Below are positions 24,873 through 34,071 of a DNA stretch of 64,000 nt, in pieces. The position numbers and the translations under genes are program-made. Numbering within the stretch: position 1 is the stretch's first letter; every line of letters begins with the position of its first letter. The notes beneath the pieces were generated by a model. That model had not been told where the DNA came from and searched no databases. It saw nothing but the letters and a program-made list of their open reading frames with translations. The stretch is from Spongospora subterranea f. sp. subterranea (Eukaryota > Endomyxa: Phytomyxea > Phytomyxea > Plasmodiophorida), in contig JAUGWO010000112.1 in NCBI GenBank assembly GCA_049724395.1, positions 310,001 to 374,000 on the forward strand. Direction: 5' to 3'.

Positions 24873-26573
24873 TTATAATAACGGCGCTCTTGATAATGCT
24901 GGGAATGGATCGGTCTGGCTCACCATGATACCGCGCTGATGAGCGATATAGCCTTTTAGATATTTGTCATAAATAAGATTAGCTGTGATGCATTCTAGCT
25001 CACTTCCGTCAATATCCTATATACAAAAAAAGACGAACATTTTCAACAACAGCAATCTAATACTGTCCGTTAACTTACCGATCGACCGTTTATTGACATT
25101 GCGAAATGGAGCACTTCAAACGGCAGAAGTGACTTCTTAATGTTATTTGGCCTTGATTGCTGAACAGATAACGCTTTCATAAACATATTCCGATACACAA
25201 ACGTTTTCAACTGCTCCAGAGTGAGAAATACACCTTTTTTGATGTATAACTCCTCATTGGCGTGAAGTTCCCTCTCGAACCAATCTAAACGACCACAATG
25301 CACAGCAGTGACAAGGCCCCTGAAATGCTGCAGTTTGAACTTGTCTAGTAACCTTATCTGAGGAAACTTGCCGAGATAAAGCTTCACAGGTACTAGGAAC
25401 CTGGATCGAGCAATGGGATTAGAAACAGAGAAGGAACGTGATCATGGTCACTATTTGTACTCCAAAATTCTGCGCTTATTCGACCATGAATTCTTATGAC
25501 AGTGAACAAACGCCCACTCCAGCGATTTCTCTGCTTGATCATATTGTTCATCGAATAATTTCAGCCTCCCTAGAAAATAGTTATACCTATAGAAATCATC
25601 AACATCAAAAGCAATAGGAAACCAAACGATTGCATACGTGACTGTCTGCGATTTGGGAAAATTCTCCAACGCGGGAAATGTTTGCCCTTCGACAGTTCGA
25701 ATGGTTTGCGTACAAAGTCTCAAATTATTGATGTGGAAATAAACCTTGAGCATTTCGTTAACCTAAACTTAAAATGGTAAACACACTACCGATCCAGCTG
25801 ACCAAATTAAACCTACTGTGAACAAAGCTCCTGCAATTTTTGACACGTTGAATGCGGACCTATCTTGAATCATTCGTCGAAAGAATTTTTGGAGAACATC
25901 AGGGACCTATGGAGCGATAGTAAAAGTCGACTGTTGACCAATTCTGCAGAACAAAAATACTTGTATGGCGTATATTGGCTTGGAATGACCGGTATTCGCA
26001 CTATTATGATCATCTGCCTTGAAAGCGACGATCCTTGGAGCAAATTGATTCATTAACAGCATAGAACTGCACATAGATTTGACAAACCTGAACGTGATCA
26101 TTACTGTATTGATAGGACGAAGCCACCAGTTCGTTTTATCGGGACGATCAATGCTCATTTCCGCTAAAAAGGCGTTCAAGGCTTCGCTTTGCTCCTACAA
26201 TAACGTATTAGCACAAAAGTCGTAAGCTACTATTGAGCGCCAACCTCAAACGCTTCAACATAGAGCCCAGACGCCATCAGGTGCATACATTGACAGTGAC
26301 CAAAAACAATCTGGACAAACCGACGTGATTTTAGCCACTATGAATTAGAGTGATTTAAACTTACTTTAGCGAAATTTCCTGACAAAATTCGGTTGCATAT
26401 GTTCTGCAATTGGCCTTTCTAAATCAGGAATGTGTTGTCACAAATTTGAAATTGGTAATGTGAAAGCAGAGCCCTACACTCTGAAATGATTGTCTTATAG
26501 ACATGGCGTCGGATGGCGAGATGACATCTTGAAGATAGATCCAGGTAAGAGCTGAACTGCTGGCCTGACTCAT
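24873..26573 (-). CDS. PCID2/Thp1-like PCI-domain protein (TREX-2)
   Basis: PCID2 (yeast Thp1) is the PCI subunit of the TREX-2 mRNA-export complex at nuclear pores. After splicing, the protein starts MSQASSSALTWIYLQDVISP and runs through KGQLQNICNRILSGNFAK and FVQIVFGHCQCMHLMASGLY. Then come the conserved core KTNWWLRPINTVM, YFHINNLRLCTQTIRTVEG, RYNYFLGRLKLFDEQYDQAE with KSLEWAFVHCHKN, FKLQHFRGLVTAVHCGRLDW, KGVFLTLEQLKTFVYRNMF and the C-terminal winged helix DIDGSELECITANLIYDKYL with KGYIAHQ. It ends at TAA 24873-24875. At least six introns of about 50-70 bases are present. The order and spacing match PCID2 along its whole length. Confidence 0.88.
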
Positions 26574-26935
26574 GGTCAGAGACAACTCATTGAAAGATAT
26601 GGAGCAGTACCGTTTTGGCACTCTATAGCTGTGTTGATATTCGTAATATACGACGATAAGATATTCACAGAGGACGCCATGATAAAGAGCAGCTCAGAGA
26701 AATCCCCTCGTGAAGCAGTAAATGGCGTCTGCCCTACTCCGAGCGATGGATTGGCGAATGATGGCGTTTAAAATGAATGTTGTTTATGGCGATAATGAAA
26801 TGAGCGGTGTTCACGGACCTGACCCCATCCAATTAACTCAATCCGAGCGAACATTCTCAAGGAATGAAGCACGACAAGAACGACCGATTGGATATTAAAT
26901 GGGGACTTTTATGGATTTTGAGACCTGAACTTGAT
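26574..26935. other. Intergenic between CTU2 and PCID2 genes
   Basis: About 360 bases with no gene or repeat seen; it would hold the PCID2 promoter. Confidence 0.35.
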
Positions 26936-27927
26936 TTACGACAACCTCAATTCCTCAGTAAAGCGATCTAATTCGGTGCGACTGGAAATGAGATTATCGT
27001 CCAACTGGATCAGGGCGCATCCTTGACAGAACTCCTCATCGGTTTCGATAGGGTCGTGACAGAGACAGCACCTTGACGACGACGCGCTCCGAACAAGTTT
27101 ACTGTTTGTTCGGATGATGTTCAACCTGCTCAGGACACACAATCAGGTTCAGATAACCACAACACGGTTGTCAACTGACATGGACGCAGGGAACGTCTTC
27201 TGAAGTTGCTTTAAGAAATCGTAAGTCACGCCCCTGACCCCTGCGAATCCTTCCTTCTCTCTGAGGAAATGAAGTTTATTGTGATCTGCCAGCGATTCCA
27301 GTTGATTCAGGCTGATCGTGAACAGGGGCCGTACGAACTGGATCCCTCGCGAGGTGAACGAGGGCTGACAACGCTCAACGGCGGCCAGCCCTCGCTCAGC
27401 GATCGCAGTGCACGAGAGCATTTCACAGGCGACCTTATCTGAGCAATCCCCTAATAGGACGGTCCTGCTGCCGGATTCGACAGCGATCCCAATCAGGGAA
27501 TTCAGTACCTGACCGCGGTTCCATTCAAATTGCGACTCAACGCCGGATGGTGCATTGAGTTGGCATTGCCGCTGCACGCTGTCCCATTTGTACAGATTGA
27601 CACTGGTCTGATCTTGAACTGACATGTCCACAATATGTGCCGACTTGATGATCAGAGAGTCTCTGGGCCGAAGGGATTTCCAGAACAAATACTGTAGGAC
27701 GGCCGAGCAAACACCTTTGGAATCGGCTACTACAACACCAGATCCTTGCTGCAAATTGCAAATCCTCATCCCTCGCATAAACTTCCTCAGCAGAAACTCC
27801 TCCAGACAGGTTCTATCAAGCGGAAATGAGGACCGGGGGTGAACAGGATTGAGGCGACATACCCGCAAAGAGGACGGGGATCAGCACAGATTGCTCGACC
27901 GGAATGGCAGCCATTGCAGTCATCCAT
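26936..27927 (-). CDS. Cytoplasmic tRNA 2-thiolation protein CTU2/NCS2
   Basis: CTU2, with CTU1, carries out 2-thiolation of wobble U34 in cytosolic tRNAs via the Urm1 sulfur relay. Exon 1 MDDCNGCHSGRAICADPRPLCG carries the N-terminal Cys cluster; an intron joins it to TCLEEFLLRKFMRGMRICNL. The central domain includes GSGVVVADSKGVCSAVLQYL and SRTVLLGDCSDKVACEMLS, then RGIQFVRPLFTISLNQLE. A 54-base intron (donor gtcagt, acceptor gagcag) joins KTFPASM to LNIIRTNSKLVRSASSSR, matching the family's FPSTVxTVxRTxxKL segment. The C-terminal zinc motif is CCLCHDPIETDEEFCQGC. The protein is shorter than animal CTU2 but complete. Confidence 0.87.
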
Positions 27928-28452
27928 ATCAGGATCGATTATAATTCAACAGAGTTGTTAGCAAATGTGGCTCTGGAAATTGGACTCAATCTCTGGATTT
28001 TGGCGAAACTCCGTTAGTCCGTGAATTGGCTGTTTTCGGACAAAATCGCTTCAACAATGTTTTGGCCGAGGGTAAAAAATTCGTTGATTACCGTTCTTCA
28101 CAAAATTAACACCTCGTGCTGCTATAACAGGTGATTTACCTGATATTAGAGCTGGCGGATTTCCACTGAACATTGTGTTTATTTTGTTAACTTTTGAGAC
28201 ACCTGATTGAACGGTTTGACGAAAATTCTCGTATAACGCAACTGCAAGACCTCAGGCAAGGTTTAATGGCTTTTGTTCTCAATCAACGGCATGTAGACCC
28301 CATTTTTGGGTATTCACGTTCGGTGACTAACGAATCTCAGGACAACGGTAACTACTCCAATCTCTCCAATCGCAGAAAGCGCGTTCGCAACGAGTGGCCG
28401 TGGTGCCATACGAGAAAGTGGGAACAGGGTGACGCTCCTTCTGAAATTGATT
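27928..28452. other. Gap leading into hAT remnant
   Basis: A short plus-strand frame (28194-28454) ends just where the hAT-like frame begins and may be part of the same decayed element. Nothing else is seen. Confidence 0.3.
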
Positions 28453-29184
28453 AAGTGCAATGCAGATTTTGTCGTCTCTGGTATTCTCGTAATACCAATT
28501 CTTCAGGTTGGAAAGCTCATTTCAAAACCAAGCCTGAGTTGACTGGACCGACCACGTCCCCAATTACTGAAGGCAAGCAAACTCAGGTGTTTCGGCAGGC
28601 TCAACTGGCGTTCTCTGTTTCAGAACGATTAGCAAGAACCTACGAAGATGCTGTTGTCGATTATGCAGTCAGCCGCGAAATCTCATTACGCGCTGCTGGA
28701 GAACCTAATTTTTCAGCGATTGGTTCACCGTTTTTATCGAACGAGTATACTGTTCCATCAACTCGAACTTTAGTGAGACGCATGATGGAGCTATTCACGA
28801 TTCTGCAACCGCAGCTTTTTCCTTAATTTGCGAGCTTCCTGTCAAATAGCTCCACAATGCGTCTCACCAAAGTTCGAGTTGATGGAACAGCATCCCCGTT
28901 CGTTAAACGGTGAACCAATCGCTGAAAAAATAGGTCCTCCAGCAGCGCGTAATACTATTTTGCCGCTGATTACATAATCGACAACAGCATCTTCGTAGGT
29001 TTCTTGCTTATCGTTCTGAATAGAGAACGCCAGTTGAGCCTGCCGAAAAACTTGAGTTTTTGCCTTCAGTAATTGGGGACGTGGTCGGTCCAGTCAACCC
29101 ATGCTTGGTTTTAAGATGAGCTTTCCAACCTGAAGGATTGGTATTACGAGAATACCAGAGACGACAAAATCTGCATTGCACTGA
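28453..29184. mobile_element. Inverted duplication of a hAT-like transposase fragment
   Basis: Two copies of about 340 bases face each other around a short spacer (about 28795-28848). The left copy (+) reads QCRFCRLWYSRNTNSSGWKA then VDYAVSREISLRAAGEPNF and YTVPSTRTLVRRMMELF; the right copy (-) reads the same start with SGWKAHLKTKHGLTGPTTS. The CxxC...H(x4)H pattern is a BED-type zinc finger, and the following YxVPSxRTL segment is typical of hAT transposase N-termini. The left copy has Pro for the last zinc-binding His, and both copies lack the catalytic domain, so this is a relic. The palindrome arose after at least one half was already partial. Confidence 0.7.
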
Positions 29185-29507
29185 GTTTCCTGATTCCGTG
29201 TTACAGCCACTGTAGCACGGTATGATGACTGTGAGAGTGGCCCTTGTCATGCCGTCATGCATTGTGACCATGCATTGTTACTGCCATCAACTGTTTCGAT
29301 GCGTAAAATAAACGACACTTCTACATTGATTCAAGTTTTCCCTCGTCTTCTCCTTCTTCTCCTCTTCTCATTCCGGCCGTGGCATTACTTGATCACTATC
29401 CCTCGTAAGGGCTTCCTGGATCCACTTCCTGTCCGGTAATCACCGTTCTTCGATTTATTCTGTTATGGAGCTAACCGGAACCGCTGTTGCGCTTCCGCCC
29501 GCCCAAC
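29185..29507. other. Intergenic
   Basis: A pyrimidine-rich stretch (about 29340-29380) is the only notable feature. Confidence 0.3.
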
Positions 29508-29816
29508 TTACCTCCTGAGGTCATCGTTCTTCTCAGCAATTACGAAACGTACATCGACGATCTCTCCGATTTCAACGTCGGAAGTGATACTGCTGTTCCC
29601 CCCGACCAATTCTTGAGTTGATTGAATGTTATTGGCTACCATTGCTCGGTTTGAATTCGGGATGTCGCCGGCATCTCTGACGCCAATGCGACCGATGAAA
29701 GACTTTTGCGACTTCTTTCTGGACGAAACGAGATCGCCTCTTCCTTTGATCCTGATGCGTTTTTCGTGAATACGTCCTACATTCTCATAGTACTGAAGAA
29801 TTTTGTTCGTAGCCAA
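29508..29816 (-). CDS. Hypothetical short frame
   Basis: An open frame of 102 codons without an ATG at its head; an AG acceptor directly precedes it, so it could be a terminal exon. The sequence is basic then acidic (KRIRIKGRGDLVSSRKKSQK, later VEIGEIVDVRFVIAEKND). No family is recognised, and it sits in repeat-rich sequence. It may be spurious. Confidence 0.25.
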   Translation of the reverse strand: MATNKILQYYENVGRIHEKRIRIKGRGDLVSSRKKSQKSFIGRIGVRDAGDIPNSNRAMVANNIQSTQELVGGNSSITSDVEIGEIVDVRFVIAEKNDDLRR

Positions 29817-30023
29817 GCTCTGCTTTTATTAGGGATATGGGGACTCAGATATGAGCACAGTGCATTGACCAAACCCTAGCTACTGTGTGCACCTGATTTG
29901 ACAGTGATGAGCATTGCATCGATTCGGCCATTCACTGCCGGGCGGTCCGCAATCCGTTCTAAAGTAAACACGTTTCCTCATTCTGATTTGACGGAGCGAA
30001 TCAATGTATTCCGCGAACGCTAG

Positions 30024-30319
30024 CGTTGGACACGGCGCGGACGGCGGACATTCAGGCAACGAGTGAAAGGGCGCGCAAGAAGCCCCAGGCCATCACTACG
30101 CCGTGATCCGGCAATTTCGTCAGTGAGCATGCAGCAAACATAGAGCAAACATGTTTCCTGGGGCAGGTGCACCAGGTGGTTCGCCCCGGCGATAAACGCC
30201 GCATTACAGGCTGCATTGCAGCCGTTGATTCACTCGTGAGTATGCGGAGTACCCCGGCCAGCTTCTTGCGCGCCCTTCGATCGTCACTCGCTGCCTGAAT
30301 GGCGGCCGTGTCCAACGCC
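30024..30319. repeat. GC-rich inverted repeat, ~60-base arms
   Basis: The left arm (about 30024-30084) and right arm (about 30258-30319) are inverted copies containing GCGTTGGACACGGC, ATTCAGGCA and GAAGGGCGCGCAAGAAG. The enclosed 170 bases are more GC-rich than the surroundings. It abuts the 54-bp array. No coding role is visible. Confidence 0.7.
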
Positions 30320-30345
30320 GTGCCTGCTAGAACAGCGGCAGCCTG

Positions 30346-31082
30346 CAGTGAATGGATTATTGAACAGTGTGAATGAAGTCAAATGGGAGTACAGAATGGT
30401 AGTGAGTGGATTATTAAACAGTGTGAATGAAGGCAAATGGGAGTACAGAATGGTAGTGAGTGGATTATTGAACAGTGTGAATGAAGTCAAATGGGAGTAC
30501 AGAATGGTAGTGAGTGGATTATTAAACAGTGTGAATGAAGTCAAATGGGAGTACAGAATGGTAGTGAGTGGATTATTGAACAGTGTGAATGAAGTCAAAT
30601 GGGAGTACAGAATGGTAGTGAGTGGATTATTAAACAGTGTGAATGAAGTCAAATGGGAGTACAGAATGGTAGTGAGTGGATTATTAAACAGTGTGAATGA
30701 AGTCAAATGGGAGTACAGAATGGTAGTGAGTGGATTATTGAACAGTGTGAATGAAGTCAAATGGGAGTACAGAATGGTAGTGAGTGGATTATTGAACAGT
30801 GTGAATGAAGTCAAATGGGAGTACAGAATGGTAGTGAGTGGATTATTGAACAGTGTGAATGAAGTCAAATGGGAGTACAGAATGGTAGTGAGTGGATTAT
30901 TGAACAGTGTGAATGAAGTCAAATGGGAGTACAAGAATGGTAGTGAGTGGATTATTGAACAGTGTGAATGAAGTCAAATGGGAGTACAGAATGGTAGTGA
31001 GTGGATTATTGAACAGTGATTATTGAAGTGTGAAGTCAAATGGGAGTACAGAATGGTAGTGAGTGGATTATTGAACAGTGTG
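30346..31082. repeat. 54-bp tandem array, ~13 copies, open in both directions
   Basis: The unit runs GTGAGTGGATTATTGAACAG, TGTGAATGAAGTCAAATGGG, AGTACAGAATGGTA. Being 18 codons long it keeps frame, giving repeated VSGLLNSVNEVKWEYRMV on plus and YSHLTSFTLFNNPLTTIL on minus, each open for more than 200 codons. Copies differ mainly by attgaac/attaaac. One copy near 30932 has an extra base (acaagaatgg) and one near 31015-31035 is rearranged. There is no flanking gene, so I treat it as satellite rather than protein. Confidence 0.9.
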
Positions 31083-31220
31083 CGCATTCCGCAAAGCAAT
31101 ACACTTCCTTCATCTAACCTGATTACGGCATACGCCCTACGGCGCAATACAACTCAATACAACATCTCCCAATGCCGCCTCCGTCTTATGCTGCACCTCC
31201 CAAGTCATCTCACAATGTCA

Positions 31221-31255
<35 letters not shown>

Positions 31256-31259
31256 ACTA

Positions 31260-31728
31260 ATGACGATCACATACCCCAGCAAATATTTCATAAATCGAAT
31301 GCTGTCGCCCTCGGGACGGATGTGACAGGCGTTCCATCTTGGCGAGGACTGTGCACTGCGAAAGCGTCCCAGCAGCCTCTATGGCTTGCTCTATCGTCAT
31401 GTTCTGGATACCAAATATAAGCATTGTTGACTCGATTTCCTTGCCGGCAACACCGTCATGCTTTGTCTGGGACTCAATTGGTTTCAAGGTCAATCCCGGA
31501 ATCACCCAGATTTTTCACGCATGACGGTGCTGCCGGCAAGGAACTCTAATCGATAAAGCTTATATTGGATCATCAGAACATGACGATGAAGCAAGCGACA
31601 GAGGCTGCACTATCTGGGACGCCTTCGCAGTGCACAGTCCTCGCGAAGATTGAAAACCTATGTCACATTCGTCCAAAGGCGAAAGCATTCGATTTTTGAA
31701 ATCATTGCTAGGGGATGTGATCGTCATT
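31260..31728. repeat. Nested palindrome, ~165-base arms
   Basis: The left arm (about 31260-31422) matches the right arm (about 31558-31727) in inverse orientation, with divergence and small indels. Inside lies a second, nearly perfect pair (31439-31461 and 31519-31541, around CCTTGCCGGCA and ACCGTCATGC). This is a foldback arrangement with no coding potential I can support. Confidence 0.65.
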
Positions 31729-31735
31729 CCGCACG

Positions 31736-32157
31736 GTATTGGGAGATGTTGCACCAAAGGAAGTGGCGGAATGGGCAGGTGTAGAGGACTGAACCTGATG
31801 CTGATACGCCCTACGGCGCAATAGAATGAAGTCAAATGTGGTGCTGCATTGGGAGACGTTGCACCAAAGGAAGTGGCGGAATGCGCAGGTGTACAGGACT
31901 GAATTTGATACTGATACGCCCTACGGCGCAATAGAATGAAGTCAAATGTGGTGCTGCATTGGGAGACGTTGCACCAAAGGAAGTGGCGGAATGCGCAGGT
32001 GTACAGGACTGAACCTGATACTGATACGCCCTACGGCGCAATAGAATGAAGTCAAATGTGGTGCTGCATTGGGAGACGTTGCACCAAAGGAAGTGGCGGA
32101 ATGCGCAGGTGTACAGGACTGAACCCCTTTACGGCGCAATAGAACGAAGTCAAATGG
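31736..32157. repeat. 110-bp tandem array, ~4 copies
   Basis: The unit begins GCATTGGGAGACGTTGCACC, then AAAGGAAGTGGCGGAATGCG and ends AATGAAGTCAAATGTGGTGCT. The last copy is shortened, jumping from GGACTGAACC to the CTTTACGGCGCAATAGAA part. The right arm of the neighbouring palindrome runs directly into the first copy. The core GAATGAAGTCAAATG is shared with the 54-bp array. Confidence 0.85.
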
Positions 32158-33280
32158 GACTCGCGGGCCCATTGCTCGTCCTTTCAAAATGATCGGGCGT
32201 TTTTGCACGCGCTTTATTGCGGCAAACTCCATCCGTTCTTTTTTTTACCGAGATAGTGCTTCCTTTAAATGTAATCTCTGTCCATTTACCATTACCTTCT
32301 TGACAAGCAAGTCTCATTATATATACTTTTTGAACAACCTTAAACTAACCGTTCGTTGTCTGGGGCTCAAATGGGTTCAAGGCACTTTCAACCCCGGAAT
32401 CACCCAGATTTTTCCAGCGATTTTCACTACAAGTTGGGTGGACGCTTCCATTGCCGTCGTGAGCAATGTTTTGGTAATTGCTTTGGACTGTGAATGATCA
32501 CACCAATTTTCCTGTTGGTAATGTGGTGACGTCGTTGCACGTGGGTTCCGAACAGCGAATTAGCTACTGCTCACAATGCTGTACTCGCGCTTACAGCAGC
32601 AATAAAGTAAACAGCGACGGATTCAGTTCGTCGTATCAATCGCATTGATCGACGATTCGGTAAGAAATGTTAAAGGAATGGTCACACGGCACAGGGAACA
32701 CGATTGTTTGCCTGCCTTTCCGTACAATATGCTCCAGCAATACAGCATTTTGATCGAAAACTTTCACAAGTTTGCTGATGGCGATGCCACAGCTTGTCAG
32801 ACCCTGAATACGCGAGAATTGAATCAATCGACATTCAACAACGTTTGGGAACGTGCTTAGCGGCCAGCCTATATGCAGGTTTTGTATCAAAGGACTTTCA
32901 TAACCACAATAAATATTTCTCCAGATCACTGACCCCAAAACTGATTCGTTAATTTTTTTTATACTGGGTTTGGTCATGCAGGCTCGCTTGAATAATAGGC
33001 GCTGGATTCAAGCGCCATGAGTCGCATGGACATGATACACTCCAGAAATATATAAGGCGAAACCCTCACCATTTCAAAAAACAGAACCTATTCTGGCGCT
33101 GTTTAACAGCTCCAGACCTGCTAACAAACTCACAAACTCAGGATGTTGATTAATTAAAAGTACAACTGTCCATTGTATCCCTGCATCATCCTCATTCTTC
33201 AACTCGATATTGGTTAAGGCGAAGAGGTCCGCCGTTATCAGATCAGCTGTGCGGTTTGAATCTCCGTAGTGGTGAAGACA
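32158..33280. other. Gene-poor stretch before LYRM7-like gene
   Basis: No supported gene. A segment near 32363-32420 (GGGGCTCAAATGGGTTCAAGG, then CCGGAATCACCCAGATTTTTC) repeats sequence found at about 31470-31517. The rest shows nothing recognisable. Confidence 0.35.
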
Positions 33281-33630
33281 ATGTCGGTTCTATCTGTATA
33301 TCGATCATTGCTTAGAGCGTGCCAGACAGCGTTCAAGAATGATCAACCCATGCTAGAACTGGCCTCGTCCTATGTACAGCAACAGTTTCGAACTGGGTCG
33401 CCCGATCGGTTGCAAGACGCTGAAGATGCTCGATTGTATTTATTGGAAAATGTTATCCAGGTACGTCAATCTATCCCCTTTCTCCACTAGATTCTAGTTT
33501 ATCCATTATCTGTAAATGTAGGGAACATTTCAACCGAACGGAAACTTTCGTAAGTGCATAAAAACTTGGTTTGGTTTTCGTTGCCTCAGACTGTTCAACG
33601 ATTTCATTCAGTGAACTTGGCTCTTTGTGA
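33281..33630 (+). CDS. LYR-motif protein, LYRM7/MZM1-like
   Basis: LYRM7/Mzm1 is a mitochondrial matrix chaperone for the Rieske Fe-S subunit of complex III. Exon 1 reads MSVLSVYRSLLRACQTAFKN, containing the LYR-type VYR motif near the N-terminus and the downstream Phe/Lys (AFKND) of the Mzm1 branch. It then runs to YLLENVIQ; a 60-base intron leads to GTFQPNGNF, matching the conserved VIQGxxxxxG. A further intron (gtaagt...cctcag) gives a short tail ending at TGA 33628-33630. Length, about 90 residues, fits the family. The last exon's frame is the least certain part. Confidence 0.72.
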
Positions 33631-34071
33631 ATAATATTTGTGCACTGCAGAGCTCAATTTGAGACCCGAGCATTCATCTACTTCTTCGTAATCATACTCA
33701 CTGCTTCAACCTGATATAAAATATACATAATGTTGGAATCTTATTAACAAACCACAATAAACCATGACAAGGTCCGTTAATCATGATGGAGTGAGCAATG
33801 GACTAGTATTTATTGAAGGAAATAACCTGAGTTGGTTCTGAGGTGGCGGATCGACAATCATGATGGAGTGAGCAATGGACCAGTATTTATTTCAGAAGAT
33901 AACCGGAGGTGCTTCTGGGGCAGAATAATTGTTGACGGGGCAATCCGAGTAAAGTGCGTCAGACGCGCAACAATAGGCGCATTCTGCTCTGCGGTTGTCC
34001 ACGCTGTCTTCTTCACTACACGCAACCATTTACCATAATAACATTACCGCCATTTGGACAACACATTCATC
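33631..34071. other. MSH2 upstream region with a direct repeat
   Basis: A 77-base-spaced direct repeat (33779-33840 and 33856-33917) shares AATCATGATGGAGTGAGCAA and GTATTTATT. It may include the MSH2 promoter; no gene is seen. Confidence 0.4.

Noticed and set aside
27120-27190. Frameshift or two ~32-bp introns in CTU2
   Set aside because: A single 54-base intron with donor gtcagt gives KTFPASM-LNIIRTNSKLV, matching the family.
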